In this document: positions 31,287 through 39,638 of the stretch, in pieces | Layout: every line of letters starts with the position of its first letter | Position numbering within the stretch: the stretch's first letter is position 1 | Assembly: GCA_009731375.1 (NCBI GenBank) | Contig: BJOX01000102.1 | Span: 568,094 to 610,350, forward strand | DNA length: 42,257 bases | Direction: 5' to 3' | Source of the DNA: Paulinella micropora | Lineage: Eukaryota; Cercozoa; Imbricatea; Euglyphida | The notes under the pieces: generated by a model | Told to the model about the DNA's origin: nothing | Databases searched by the model: none | What the model saw: only the letters and a program-made list of their open reading frames with translations | Translations under genes and position numbers: made by a program

Positions 31287-31308
31287 CCCTCGAGCAGAAA
31301 CTCGAGGG
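31287..31308. terminator. Perfect hairpin between two minus-strand genes
   Basis: CCCTCGAG, loop CAGAAA, CTCGAGGG: an 8-bp stem about 60 bases beyond the stop of the minus-strand gene ending at 31368. Its position fits the hairpin 3'-end signals known in mimivirus and pandoravirus. Confidence 0.4.
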
Positions 31309-31367
31309 TTCTGGCCTGGTCACGACCGACGAGGCGCGTGCCACGTCACCCTTCCTCGCCGGGCAGC

Positions 31368-31972
31368 TTAGGCCGCAGAGCCCGCCTGGCCCCCGGGCGG
31401 TTGGCTCGGCACGCCTGGCGAGGCCGCGGCGGGTTCAGCACCGCCGGCGTTCGCCACTTCGGTCTTCCGCCGCTTGGCCGGGGGTTCACCGCTCTCGCTG
31501 CCACCGCGGCTGAGCCCCCGCTGGCCGCCCGTGGGCCCCCGCAGCGCAGCCAACACTTCTTGTTGCAGGACGGTCCAGTCCAGGCCCTCGACCGGTCCGT
31601 CCCTCCGCAGGAACGCCTTGAGCCTGGCCTCAGCCTCGCTGATCACCTCCTGGTGCACCTGGTCCCAGACGACACTGCTTGCCGCGGCCGTCGTACAGCG
31701 CGCGCTCTGTTCCTCTAGGTCCTGGACCCGCGTCGGAGCCTCGGCGGCCTCCCCGGGGCTCGTCGGTCCAGCCGGCGGGGCTGGAGAGGGCAGCGCCGGG
31801 GCCACGTCCGCGCCGCCTTGGTCCTGTCACCCAGCACGTGACCAGCCAGTGCTCTCCGCCGGCCCAGCGCCCCTGGTTCTGGTTAGGGAGAGGGAGTTCT
31901 GACCTGGGCTGCCAGCACCGGCGCGCTGGCTTCTGCTGGCGCCTGGTCAGCGCCACGGGCCTGGCTCGACAT
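31368..31972 (-). CDS. Small Ala/Pro-rich protein with nuclear-localisation-like motif, probably one 80-nt intron
   Basis: Exon 1, 31972-31904, starts at an ATG (MSSQARGADQAPAEASAPVL). Intron 31903-31824 begins GTCAGA and ends GTGACAG, and has CCCTAAC resembling a branch site. Exon 2, 31823-31368, continues in phase 0 and ends TAA. Without the intron exon 2 has no ATG. The product is about 174 aa. The ends are low in complexity, but a central segment (EVISEAEARLKAFLRRDG ... LDWTVLQQEVLAALRG) looks helical, and PPAKRRKTE is a classic monopartite NLS. No family is recognised. Alternatives are an unspliced ORF using a GTG start or a chance ORF in GC-rich DNA. Confidence 0.45.
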
Positions 31973-32110
31973 TAGACACACCACCGACGTTGGGACTAGT
32001 TTTGTGGGGGCTGGTCGGTGGGGGTACCGCCTGACGCTGGGGGGCGGGCGGCGGGGCGTTGAGCCGCGGGCAGGCCACGGGCGTCGTCGGGCAGGCACCG
32101 GACGGTCGCC

Positions 32111-32144
32111 GGGGGGGGGGGGGGGGGGCCCCCCCCCCCCCCCC
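32111..32144. repeat. G18C16 homopolymer palindrome
   Basis: Eighteen G followed directly by sixteen C, upstream of the LRR gene. It would form a pure GC hairpin and is prone to copy-number and sequencing error. Confidence 0.9.
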
Positions 32145-32322
32145 GCCCCCCCCGCCCCGCCCGCGCCCCCCGCCCGCTCTCCCCCCCTCCCCTCCCGCGC
32201 CACACCGCCTGCCGTCCTGCCCGGCGCACGCGGGGCGCCGGGGGCGGCGGCCGCCCCTGGCTCTAAAGGTATTCTGGGGCGCCGGCGCTCTCCTGCTTCT
32301 CTCTCCCCCCCTGGTCAGCGGC

Positions 32323-34380
32323 ATGCAGTCCAGCGACGTTTACTTGCGGATGTTACGCTGGCTGGACTGGGCGGATTTGGCCGCGCTAGCCTGCGCCTCG
32401 CCGGAGCACTACGAGTGGCCGTCCGCACCCGCGGCCTGGCCAGCGACCGGAAGCCGAGAGCTGGACCTGGCCCGGCCCGAGCACAGACGCCTGATACAGC
32501 TGTGGGGGCACGCCTGGCATCGGGCCGGGGCCCGGCCCCGTGTGCCGCGGTTAGAGGTGTGGCTACACGAGCAGATCCTGGCACAGCTGTCGTGGCTCGG
32601 CTCGCGGGTGTCGATCGAGGGGCTGGTAGTGAGAATGGGCTGGCGGGTAACGGCCGCTGCCGCCCTGCAGTGCCTACAGGGCTTGCCCCCCTGCCTCCCC
32701 CGGCTGTCGCACCTGGACGTAGCCTCCTGTCCCCGCCTGGGCAGCGAATACCTGCCAGGCCTGGAGGGCTGGCGCGGGAGCCTGCGCAGCCTGAGGCTGG
32801 CCGCACTGTCGGGCGAGCTCGGGGCCAACGAGCTGGCGCCCCTGGCTAGCTTGGGCCAGCTGCGGCACTTGGAATTGATCCGCTGCCCCGGGCTGGCGAA
32901 CGAGGGGCTAGTGCGCCTGCGGGGCTTGCGCCTGCTGCGACACCTGAGCCTGAGCGGCTGCGGACGCTTGACGGACGCGGGCCTGGAGCACCTGGCGGGG
33001 CTGCAGGGCCTGCGGCACCTAGACCTCAGTTCTTGTCCGGGGCTGACGGACGCGGGCTTAGTGCACCTGGCGGGGCTGCAGGGCCTGCGGCACCTAGACC
33101 TCAGCTCTTGTCGGGGGCTGACGGACGCGGGCTTAGTGCACCTGGCGGGGCTGCAGGGCCTGCGGCACCTAGGCTTGAGGCTCTGCGAGGCAATAACGGA
33201 CGCTGGACTAGAGCGCTTACAGACACTACACCAGCTGCGGCACTTAGACCTAAGCTCTTGTGCTCGACTAACGGGCACGGGCTTGGTGCACCTGGCGGGG
33301 CTGCAGGACCTGCAACACCTAGACTTGAAGGACTGCCCGGAGATAAAGTGCGAAGGCTTGAGGCACCTGAGGAGCCTACGCCGGCTTCAGTACCTAAACC
33401 TGAGCGACTGTCCGGAGATAACGGACGAGGGACTGGGGCACTTGGAGGGGCTACTCCGGCTGCAGCACCTACAGCTAGACAGTTGTCCGAGGCTGACGGG
33501 CACAGGTTTTGCGCGCCTGGCAAAGTTGCAGCGGCTTCAGTACCTAGATTTGAGCTACTGTGAGGAGATAACAAACGGGGGGCTGGAGTGCCTGAGGCAC
33601 TTGGGCCAGCTACAGCACCTAGGCTTGCGCGAATGCCCGAAGCTGACCGACGAGGGGCTGGCACCCCTGGCCGGGCTGGCACACTTGCGGCACCTCGAAC
33701 TCGCGGAATGCGAACAGCTGAACGGCACGGGGCTGCAGCACTTGGCGGCGTTGCGGCAGCTGTGGCATCTAGACCTAGGCTCTTGCCAGGGACTGACGGA
33801 CGCGGGCATGGACTGCCTGGAGAAGCTGAAGCACCTGCGGTACCTCAGCCTGAATGGCTGTACACAATTGACAGGCAGGTGGACGCAGCACTTGAAGACC
33901 CTGCACCAGCTGCAGCGCCTAGACCTGACCGCCGCGTGTGTGACTGACGACGCAGTGCTGGAGCCCTTGGCCGAGCTAAAGCAGCTGCAGCACCTACACC
34001 TGGGCTTTTGCACGGCGGTGACGGACGCGGGGCTAGCGCACCTGGCAGGGTTGCAGCACCTGCAGTTCCTGGTTTTGGGGTGGACACAGCTAGAAGGCAC
34101 GGGGCTGGACTACCTGGCGGGGTTGCCCCAGCTGCGGCAACTGGAACTGGACTATTGTCTGAAATTGACCGACGCGGGGATGCAGGGCGTCGCGAAGCTG
34201 CGGCACCTAGAGCGCCTGAACTTGACACACTGCACAGGGCTGACGAGTGCGGGGCTGCGGCACTTGGCAGGGCTGCCGCACCTGAAGTACCTGGACTTGA
34301 CCTCCTGCACACAGCTGAGGCGCGAGGATCTGCAGCCCTTGGACTCGCTGCCCCAGCTGCAGTACCTATACCTGAGGTAA
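32323..34380 (+). CDS. F-box/leucine-rich-repeat protein (685 aa, 22 Cys-containing LRRs)
   Basis: I chose the ATG at 32323 because it opens an F-box-like segment (SSDVYLRMLRWLDWADLAAL), and because the paralogous remnant at 35779 begins at the same ATG. Upstream in-frame codons run through proline-rich, GC-tract sequence. From about residue 125 come 22 repeats of about 25 residues with the pattern LRHLDLSSCPGLTDAGLVHL, the LRR_CC class of FBXL/AMN1 proteins. FBXL proteins choose substrates for SCF ubiquitin ligases, and giant viruses and amoebal bacteria carry many. Repeats 4 to 6 are nearly identical at the DNA level (75-bp period from about 32990), showing recent tandem gain. The gene is intact, very GC-rich, and ends TAA. 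The role as a host ubiquitin-pathway factor is inferred. Confidence 0.88.
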   Translation: MQSSDVYLRMLRWLDWADLAALACASPEHYEWPSAPAAWPATGSRELDLARPEHRRLIQLWGHAWHRAGARPRVPRLEVWLHEQILAQLSWLGSRVSIEGLVVRMGWRVTAAAALQCLQGLPPCLPRLSHLDVASCPRLGSEYLPGLEGWRGSLRSLRLAALSGELGANELAPLASLGQLRHLELIRCPGLANEGLVRLRGLRLLRHLSLSGCGRLTDAGLEHLAGLQGLRHLDLSSCPGLTDAGLVHLAGLQGLRHLDLSSCRGLTDAGLVHLAGLQGLRHLGLRLCEAITDAGLERLQTLHQLRHLDLSSCARLTGTGLVHLAGLQDLQHLDLKDCPEIKCEGLRHLRSLRRLQYLNLSDCPEITDEGLGHLEGLLRLQHLQLDSCPRLTGTGFARLAKLQRLQYLDLSYCEEITNGGLECLRHLGQLQHLGLRECPKLTDEGLAPLAGLAHLRHLELAECEQLNGTGLQHLAALRQLWHLDLGSCQGLTDAGMDCLEKLKHLRYLSLNGCTQLTGRWTQHLKTLHQLQRLDLTAACVTDDAVLEPLAELKQLQHLHLGFCTAVTDAGLAHLAGLQHLQFLVLGWTQLEGTGLDYLAGLPQLRQLELDYCLKLTDAGMQGVAKLRHLERLNLTHCTGLTSAGLRHLAGLPHLKYLDLTSCTQLRREDLQPLDSLPQLQYLYLR

Positions 34381-34467
34381 AAGCGGCTGTGCCGGCACGC
34401 CCCTGCTAAGAGGCCCGCCACGGTGAACACCGGGGGGGGGTTCATCTTGTACGTCACCGACTGTGGG

Positions 34468-34508
34468 TAGAAGAACGGGCGGGGCTCCGGACGACGAAAC
34501 ATAAAAAA
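34468..34508. repeat. Conserved 3' flank of the LRR gene (copy 1)
   Basis: TAGAAGAAC(G)GGC(G)GGGCTCC... through GGACGACGAAACATAAAAAA lies about 90 bases past the stop. The same block is found at 36015-36056 behind the LRR remnant, with three substitutions and one extra T. Confidence 0.8.
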
Positions 34509-34735
34509 GCCTCCTAACACTTTAACTGGTATATGGGATAAGGCGATAGAATTGCGGAAATGCCCCTAGAAAGCCCCCGCCCCCTCTCTCCTTTGCACCT
34601 TCTTAAGCCCTCCCCCTCTCTCCCCCGCACCTTCTTCAAACTATTCATCGTGAATAGGTCGCGACACCATCTGCGACGCAGGCTTGACCACAACTCCTGT
34701 CACTCCGTCTGATACACAAAACGAAACTTTTTGCC

Positions 34736-35257
34736 ATGAGCGTTCCCAATGCCTGCAGGCAATACAATAGTCTTTTTTTTACCAAAGTGCCTGATGACAT
34801 ACTAAATGACGTGATAACAGAATTTTTAAGTGGGGCAGAACTCGCGAAGCTTGCGGAGGTTTCAAAGGGCCTAAGAATTTGGGGCGGCGAGAAAGCCAGG
34901 AAGAAGCAATTTGAGAACCAGGCTTTCAGGCTTAGCCAAAGCTACAAACACCCTGATTGCTGGGAAAAGCCCGTCGAGGAATTCAACAAGGCTTTCAAGC
35001 AGCGTTTTCCTAGCCTTCCAGGGCTCTACGCATCCATCCAAGTAGCGGCAACCGAAAACTTTGGGTGCGGGGTGGCTTTGTACCTCAAACGCAATGACGA
35101 GGCAAGGATACTAGAATTCGCATTCCAAGACTTCGGCAATGTGGGTCCGGTCGACAATGACAAGTTGCAAAACCCGATCCGGGAATGCATCAAGAAGTTT
35201 AGTAGCTATGACATGTTTCTCAAGGCGTGTACTCACTTCTGCCCCCCTGATCTTTGA
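34736..35257 (+). CDS. F-box domain protein (173 aa)
   Basis: The ATG at 34736 lies behind an A-rich leader (ACGAAACTTTTTGCC). Residues about 16 to 50 (FFTKVPDDILNDVITEFL then GAELAKLAEVSKGLRIW) fit an F-box, the SKP1-binding adaptor of SCF ubiquitin ligases. The remainder (DCWEKPVEEFNKAFKQRFP ... GVALYLKRNDEARILEF) is not recognised. Base composition and codon use are clearly more AT-rich than the LRR gene to its left and the helicase to its right, suggesting a separate origin. It ends TGA at 35255-35257. The next open frame begins at once one base out of phase, so a longer original protein is possible. Confidence 0.7.
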   Translation: MSVPNACRQYNSLFFTKVPDDILNDVITEFLSGAELAKLAEVSKGLRIWGGEKARKKQFENQAFRLSQSYKHPDCWEKPVEEFNKAFKQRFPSLPGLYASIQVAATENFGCGVALYLKRNDEARILEFAFQDFGNVGPVDNDKLQNPIRECIKKFSSYDMFLKACTHFCPPDL

Positions 35258-35778
35258 GCCCCGCCAAGAAACTGCAATTTTCTTTATTAAAGCTAGACAA
35301 AGTCTTACACTTGGAAATGCACGGAGCGAATCGGCGAGCTACTTAGACGAAGTGGCCGAATCGCAGGCTAGTCGTGCACCCCAGCCCGTGGAATTGCTAT
35401 GGCTGCTGCAGGACACACTTGCTCAAGAAGAAGTGGAAAAAGAGAAGTTAGGTAACGACGGACCATAGTTGTGTTATAAGAAGCACGTGGGAAACGGACG
35501 CACAGACATCCTTATGTGTGGATTGCAACCCGTCGAATTACGACGAGGAATATGCGGCTTGGTCTGTAGCCTTGTATGAAAACCAAATAGGTGTGTGCCA
35601 CTCGACCGGCGACAGGCTGTCGATCCTGGCACAGATCCACGAAGCCAAGACTTGCGTGCGCAGCCTGTTGCTCCCCGACAACCTGGTGGATCTTGAACTA
35701 AACCGAGGCAGCGAAGGTCACTGGCTTGCAGAGGCTGGGCTCCAGGGAGCCGGTGCTAGAAGCCCCCGGCGACGGTCT
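35258..35778 (+). pseudogene. Coding-like remnants after the F-box gene
   Basis: One + frame from about 35240 to 35468 reads ETAIFFIKARQSLTLGNARS and ends in an acidic helix (EEVEKEKLGNDGP, then a stop). A different frame from 35518 reads WSVALYENQIGVCHSTGDRL and LLLPDNLVDLELNRG. Neither has a convincing ATG nor a family I know. They may be the broken 3' part of the F-box gene and the 5' part of another gene. Confidence 0.35.
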
Positions 35779-36057
35779 AGATGCAGTCCAGCGACGTTTA
35801 CCTGTGGTCGTTACGCTGCACCTCAGCCCCAATGACTGTCAACGATTAACAGGCACGTGGACACGGTGCTTGACTACGCTACGCCGGCTGCAACACCTAG
35901 GCCTATGCTGGCTTCACCCACGGCTGTGGCAGGAGGGAGGGCCTGAGGGCCGGGGAAAGGCCAACCACGGTGGGCACGCAGGGGTGGCTGTCTGCAATGG
36001 TGGCCGGCCGTGGCTAGAAGAACAGGCAGGACTCCGGACGACGAAACATTAAAAAAC
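35779..36057 (+). pseudogene. Internally deleted copy of the F-box/LRR gene with its 3' flank
   Basis: ATGCAGTCCAGCGACGTTTA at 35779 is identical to the start of the gene at 32323 and matching continues to TTACGCTG (about 38 bases). It then jumps to sequence matching 33840-33927 (LRR 16-17: LTGTWTRCLTTLRRLQHLGL versus LTGRWTQHLKTLHQLQRLDL), and finally to the conserved 3' flank at 36015-36056. About 1.5 kb of the coding region is missing. Confidence 0.75.
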
Positions 36058-39000
36058 CTAACACGTGGGCCGGCACTTTCTTCTTTCGATGGTAGCTGGC
36101 TCTGGTCGTCCTGAACTGCGCTTGGGCTTTATTTCTGGCCGCCGGCCAACAACGAGGCAACGTACCGTTAGCTAGAGAAACCGGCTCCTTTGACTGCGCC
36201 GGTGCTGCTGGGCTCGTGATAGGGAGGGGGGGGGGGGCGCACCCCCGTCCCGCCCAACGGCCCTCCACCGTGGCCGTGAGCACCCGGACTTCGGCGCGCC
36301 TGACCTTTTCCCAATACTCGCGGGGCGTCAGCCGGCCCCGTCCGCCCGCCAGCGGCAGCACGATGCTGGCCGTGCGGGTGGCTCGGGTCAGGGCGGTGTA
36401 GGCGATCTGGCGCAGAAAGTAGTGGCGCGGCGAAGCGTGCGGCGACAGGACCAGGTGCAGGTGCCGGAGCTCCCCCCCTTGGACGCACACGTCGGTGAGG
36501 GCGTACCCCAGCTCCAGCGCTGTCCGGCCGTGCTGGTCCTGGCTGTAGAACTCCACGAGGCCCGCGCGGCCCCCTACCGCGCCCGTCCAGACGAGGAAGC
36601 GCCGGAAGGCCAAGGGGCAGGAGCGCCGGCCGACCTGCGCCGGCAGGGGGGTGCGGGTGTCCGGCAGCGCGCTGCCGCCGGGAAAGCACCGCACCGCCAC
36701 GTTCTTGGCGTCCCGCGAACATTGCAACCACACGTCCGAGATGTCGAGCAGGTAGCCCACCGCCCGCACCTCCTCGAGCCGGGCCCAGGGCCCCTGGTCC
36801 GGCGGCACCCGGACGAGCCTGGCCGGCGCGGCGGCCGGCGGGGCGTTCTCGGCCCACAGGTCCCCCGGCTCGACGAAGATGCGCGCCGCCTGCGCCAGGG
36901 CCCGCCTCGCGGGGCAGCCGCGGGGCGCCTTCAGCCGGACCTTGAGCCCCGGCCGCAGGGCCTGGACGCCGTCGGCCGCCCGGACGGCGCCGGCGGCCCC
37001 CGCCAGCCACTCGTTGAGCTGTTGCCTTTCCTGCGCCCGCACGGTCGCGAGCTGGTAGCTCGGGCAGCGCAGCCCCCCGCGCACGGCCCCGCGGGTCACC
37101 CCCCCGGGGGGCTCGTACTGCCGGAACCAGCCGAGGGCTAACTCGCGCAGCTCGTCGGGGCCTACGTGCAGGCGGAAGTAGCGGGCCAGGACCGCGTCGG
37201 GCCAGGCGCGCACTTCCGCGACGCTGCGGGGGTCGGCCCCCGGGCGCAGCGTCCGCGCCAGGCGCTGCACCTGCGTGAGGCCGCCGGCGCCGGCCTCGCC
37301 GCGCCTGACGGTGTCCAGGCACGCGCAGCAGGCGGGGAACAGGCGTTGGGCCAGCGCCAGCACGCAGCCCTGCCCCATGGACGGCAGCTGCGCGCTGTCC
37401 CCGAGCAGGAGCAGGCCCGCCACCGAGGGGGCGAGCCCGGCCAGCACGTCCAGGAGGCGGAGCAGGGCCGCCGGACTGAACAAGGACAGCTCGTCGACGA
37501 CCGCGAGGGCGGGCGTCGGCCAGGCGGGCCTCGGCGGCAGCGCCACGTACGCCTCTAGCAGGGCGGACGTGTAGAAGCCGGCCGTGACGTACGAGCCCCA
37601 GCCCTCGGCCGGCGGCGGGGGGCCGCGGCACTGGCGGCAGGCGGGCTCCCCGGCGGGGCCGGGCTCGGCCGGGCCGGGCTCCCCGGCGGGGCCGGGCTCG
37701 GCGGGGGCCCCGGCCCAGGCCCGCCGGGCGGCGGCGACGGCCTGGCACGTCACTGCCACGAACAAGAGCGGCACGCCCAGGCAGCGGAGCCAGCCCGCCA
37801 GCGAGATCTTGCCCGTGCCAACGGCCCCGACGAGGACGCCGAGGCGCGAGCGCAGGCACACCTCGGCGGCGCGGCGCTGTTCCTCGCTGGGCACGAAGGC
37901 GTCGGCCCCCGGCCCGCGGGCCCGGAGCCTGGCCAGCAGGTGGCCGCAGCCCGACGTGGCCAGGCCCCGCAGGCGGCTTGCGAGGGCCTGCTCCTGGCGC
38001 CACAGGTCCTGCGGCACCCAGAGGCAGGGGCGGGGGTGCAGCCACGCGGGCTCCGTGGGCGCCGAGCTACCCTCACGGCGGCGGCGGCGCTTGGGCGGGG
38101 GTGGCTCGGCGCCGGCGCAGCGGGCGCAGCCGCCCCCGGAGCCCCCCGCGCCGAGCCCCCAGAGGTCACTGAGCACGGGCGCCAGCACGGCCGGCGTGAC
38201 GTGCGGCTTGAGCGCGTACGCGTGCTCGCCGGCGGGCTCGCACCAGTCCTCGCACCACAGCGAACCGTCCGGCAGTAACAACTGCCGCAGCAGGTCGGAG
38301 AAGCCGGGGAAGAGGTGGCGGCCGTGTTCCGAGCGGCGGTCGAGGTTCGGCAACAGCTCGCCCACCAGCGCCTGGGCAGAGGGTGGGCAGGCCGTGAGTT
38401 GGAAGCACGAGCTCTTGCGCACGGCGAGGGTCAGGCGCAGCCAGTAGTGGACGAGCACGAGGCGCCGGCCCGCGGGCCCGAGCCCCGCCGCCAGGCGGGC
38501 CCGGAGCAGCCGGCCCAGGCGCTGGAAGTGGGCCGGGGTCAGCGCCGGGCCGTCCAGTGCGCCCGGCAGCAGCAGGTCCCCGTCGAAGAAGTAGCGCGGG
38601 TCCGTGCCCCCCGGCGGCGAGTCCAGCCACGCCGCGAGCCAGCGGCGCCTGGCCCGCCGCCGGCTGTGCCACAGCCGCTCGGCGCGGGGCCCGAATAAGA
38701 ACAGGAAGGGGGCCCAGCGGCCGTCCTCCAGCAGAAAGCGCAGCGCCCACCAGCCCGGCCAGGCGGCCAGCGCCCGCGCGAGCGCCGGCGCCGCCTTGGG
38801 CGCGGAGGCGGCGTGGCCCAGGCGGCGCAGCGCGCGTGTTCGCTTGCGGGGGGTGCGCGGCACGACGGAGGGCGGCAGCTTCTGCCACAGCTTGGCCTCG
38901 TCAACCAGGGGCAGCACCTCGCCCCGGTCGTAATCGTACAGCCAGACGCCAGCGGAGCGCCCCCGGACAAAGCCGGCGGGGTGCAGCGAAAAGCTCACCA

Positions 39001-39262
39001 GGCCCTGGTGCACGGGGTCTGCCACGTCGCTGAGCCAGGCCCGCTGGTCTTGGCCGGGCCCGGTCAGCGACAGCACGACTCGCCCCTCCGCCGCCCGGCG
39101 GCCCCGCCGCGGCACCAGCCAGAGCAGGCGGCCGGGGGCGGGCTGGCGCGGGGCCGGGACCCACCACGACACACCCGCTTCCGCTTCCGCCGGGGCGCCG
39201 GGCGGGGCCGGGCCGCCCGGCGGGGGAGGCTGGCTCTCGGCCGCTGCCGGCGGCCGGGACAT
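36014..39262 (-). CDS. SF1B (RecD/PIF1/UL5-like) DNA helicase, 1082 aa, altered Walker A
   Basis: This family unwinds DNA 5' to 3' in replication or recombination. I chose the ATG at 39262 (MSRPPAAAESQ) because upstream codons are low-complexity G/C tract. Motifs: Walker A VGAVGTGKISLAGW (residues about 476-489), motif II VVDELSLFS (DELS about 590-593), motif III LLLLGDSAQLPSMGQG, and the C-terminal motifs LELGYALTD...VQGGE and IAYTALTRATRTASIVL. Walker A has Ile486 where Thr or Ser is expected after GK, which could weaken ATP binding. The N-terminal 450 residues (VSFSLHPAGFVRGRS ... RYFFDGDLLLPGAL) match no domain I know. Composition is extremely GC-rich. The last part (GFLMFRRPESCLFF) overlaps the LRR remnant's 3' flank, so the true C-terminus may have been changed there. 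Confidence 0.82.
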   Translation of the reverse strand: MSRPPAAAESQPPPPGGPAPPGAPAEAEAGVSWWVPAPRQPAPGRLLWLVPRRGRRAAEGRVVLSLTGPGQDQRAWLSDVADPVHQGLVSFSLHPAGFVRGRSAGVWLYDYDRGEVLPLVDEAKLWQKLPPSVVPRTPRKRTRALRRLGHAASAPKAAPALARALAAWPGWWALRFLLEDGRWAPFLFLFGPRAERLWHSRRRARRRWLAAWLDSPPGGTDPRYFFDGDLLLPGALDGPALTPAHFQRLGRLLRARLAAGLGPAGRRLVLVHYWLRLTLAVRKSSCFQLTACPPSAQALVGELLPNLDRRSEHGRHLFPGFSDLLRQLLLPDGSLWCEDWCEPAGEHAYALKPHVTPAVLAPVLSDLWGLGAGGSGGGCARCAGAEPPPPKRRRRREGSSAPTEPAWLHPRPCLWVPQDLWRQEQALASRLRGLATSGCGHLLARLRARGPGADAFVPSEEQRRAAEVCLRSRLGVLVGAVGTGKISLAGWLRCLGVPLLFVAVTCQAVAAARRAWAGAPAEPGPAGEPGPAEPGPAGEPACRQCRGPPPPAEGWGSYVTAGFYTSALLEAYVALPPRPAWPTPALAVVDELSLFSPAALLRLLDVLAGLAPSVAGLLLLGDSAQLPSMGQGCVLALAQRLFPACCACLDTVRRGEAGAGGLTQVQRLARTLRPGADPRSVAEVRAWPDAVLARYFRLHVGPDELRELALGWFRQYEPPGGVTRGAVRGGLRCPSYQLATVRAQERQQLNEWLAGAAGAVRAADGVQALRPGLKVRLKAPRGCPARRALAQAARIFVEPGDLWAENAPPAAAPARLVRVPPDQGPWARLEEVRAVGYLLDISDVWLQCSRDAKNVAVRCFPGGSALPDTRTPLPAQVGRRSCPLAFRRFLVWTGAVGGRAGLVEFYSQDQHGRTALELGYALTDVCVQGGELRHLHLVLSPHASPRHYFLRQIAYTALTRATRTASIVLPLAGGRGRLTPREYWEKVRRAEVRVLTATVEGRWAGRGCAPPPLPITSPAAPAQSKEPVSLANGTLPRCWPAARNKAQAQFRTTRASYHRKKKVPAHVLGFLMFRRPESCLFF

Positions 39263-39638
39263 GTCTGATTGTCTCTTCGTCGCGGCCGGCCGGGGGGGGC
39301 ACCCCCCCCTCCCCCCCCACGGCGCACGCGCTCTGGCGGGGGGCCCGCTGGGGGGGGGGCGCGTGGGCGGGGGGCCCGTTGGCCCGCTGGCGGTGGCCCG
39401 CTGGCGCGGGGAGGACGGCCTGACCCCGCAGGGCACCCCGCCCGGTACGGAGCGGCGGGCCAGCGGCGCGCGGCTCTCCCCCCACCCGGCCGGCCACGGC
39501 GCGCAGCACCCTCTCCCCTCCGGGGGGGGAGAGAGAAAGCGCCGGGCCTCCCCACGGGGCGTGGCGCCCCCCCCCCTCCGTTGGGCTGGCTGGGTCACGC
39601 GGAGCCCTCGCCCCCCCCCGCCCCTCTCGGGCAAACGC
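39263..39638. promoter_or_regulatory. Divergent intergenic region between helicase and MYND genes
   Basis: About 375 bases with many G and C runs between a minus-strand start at 39262 and a plus-strand start at 39639. It should contain both promoters. No copy of the CTTGTGC motif was seen here. Confidence 0.4.

Noticed and set aside
32004-32322. N-terminal extension of the LRR protein upstream of 32323
   Set aside because: Low-complexity proline and arginine sequence; the paralogous remnant begins at the same ATG as 32323.
31996-32324. Minus-strand Pro/Gly-rich frames upstream of the LRR gene
   Set aside because: They run through the G18C16 tract and GC-rich repeats and show no conserved features.
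36168-38045. Second long minus-strand frame (Arg/Gly/Pro-rich) overlapping the helicase
   Set aside because: A shadow of very GC-rich coding DNA; it has no motifs, whereas the chosen frame has all SF1 motifs.
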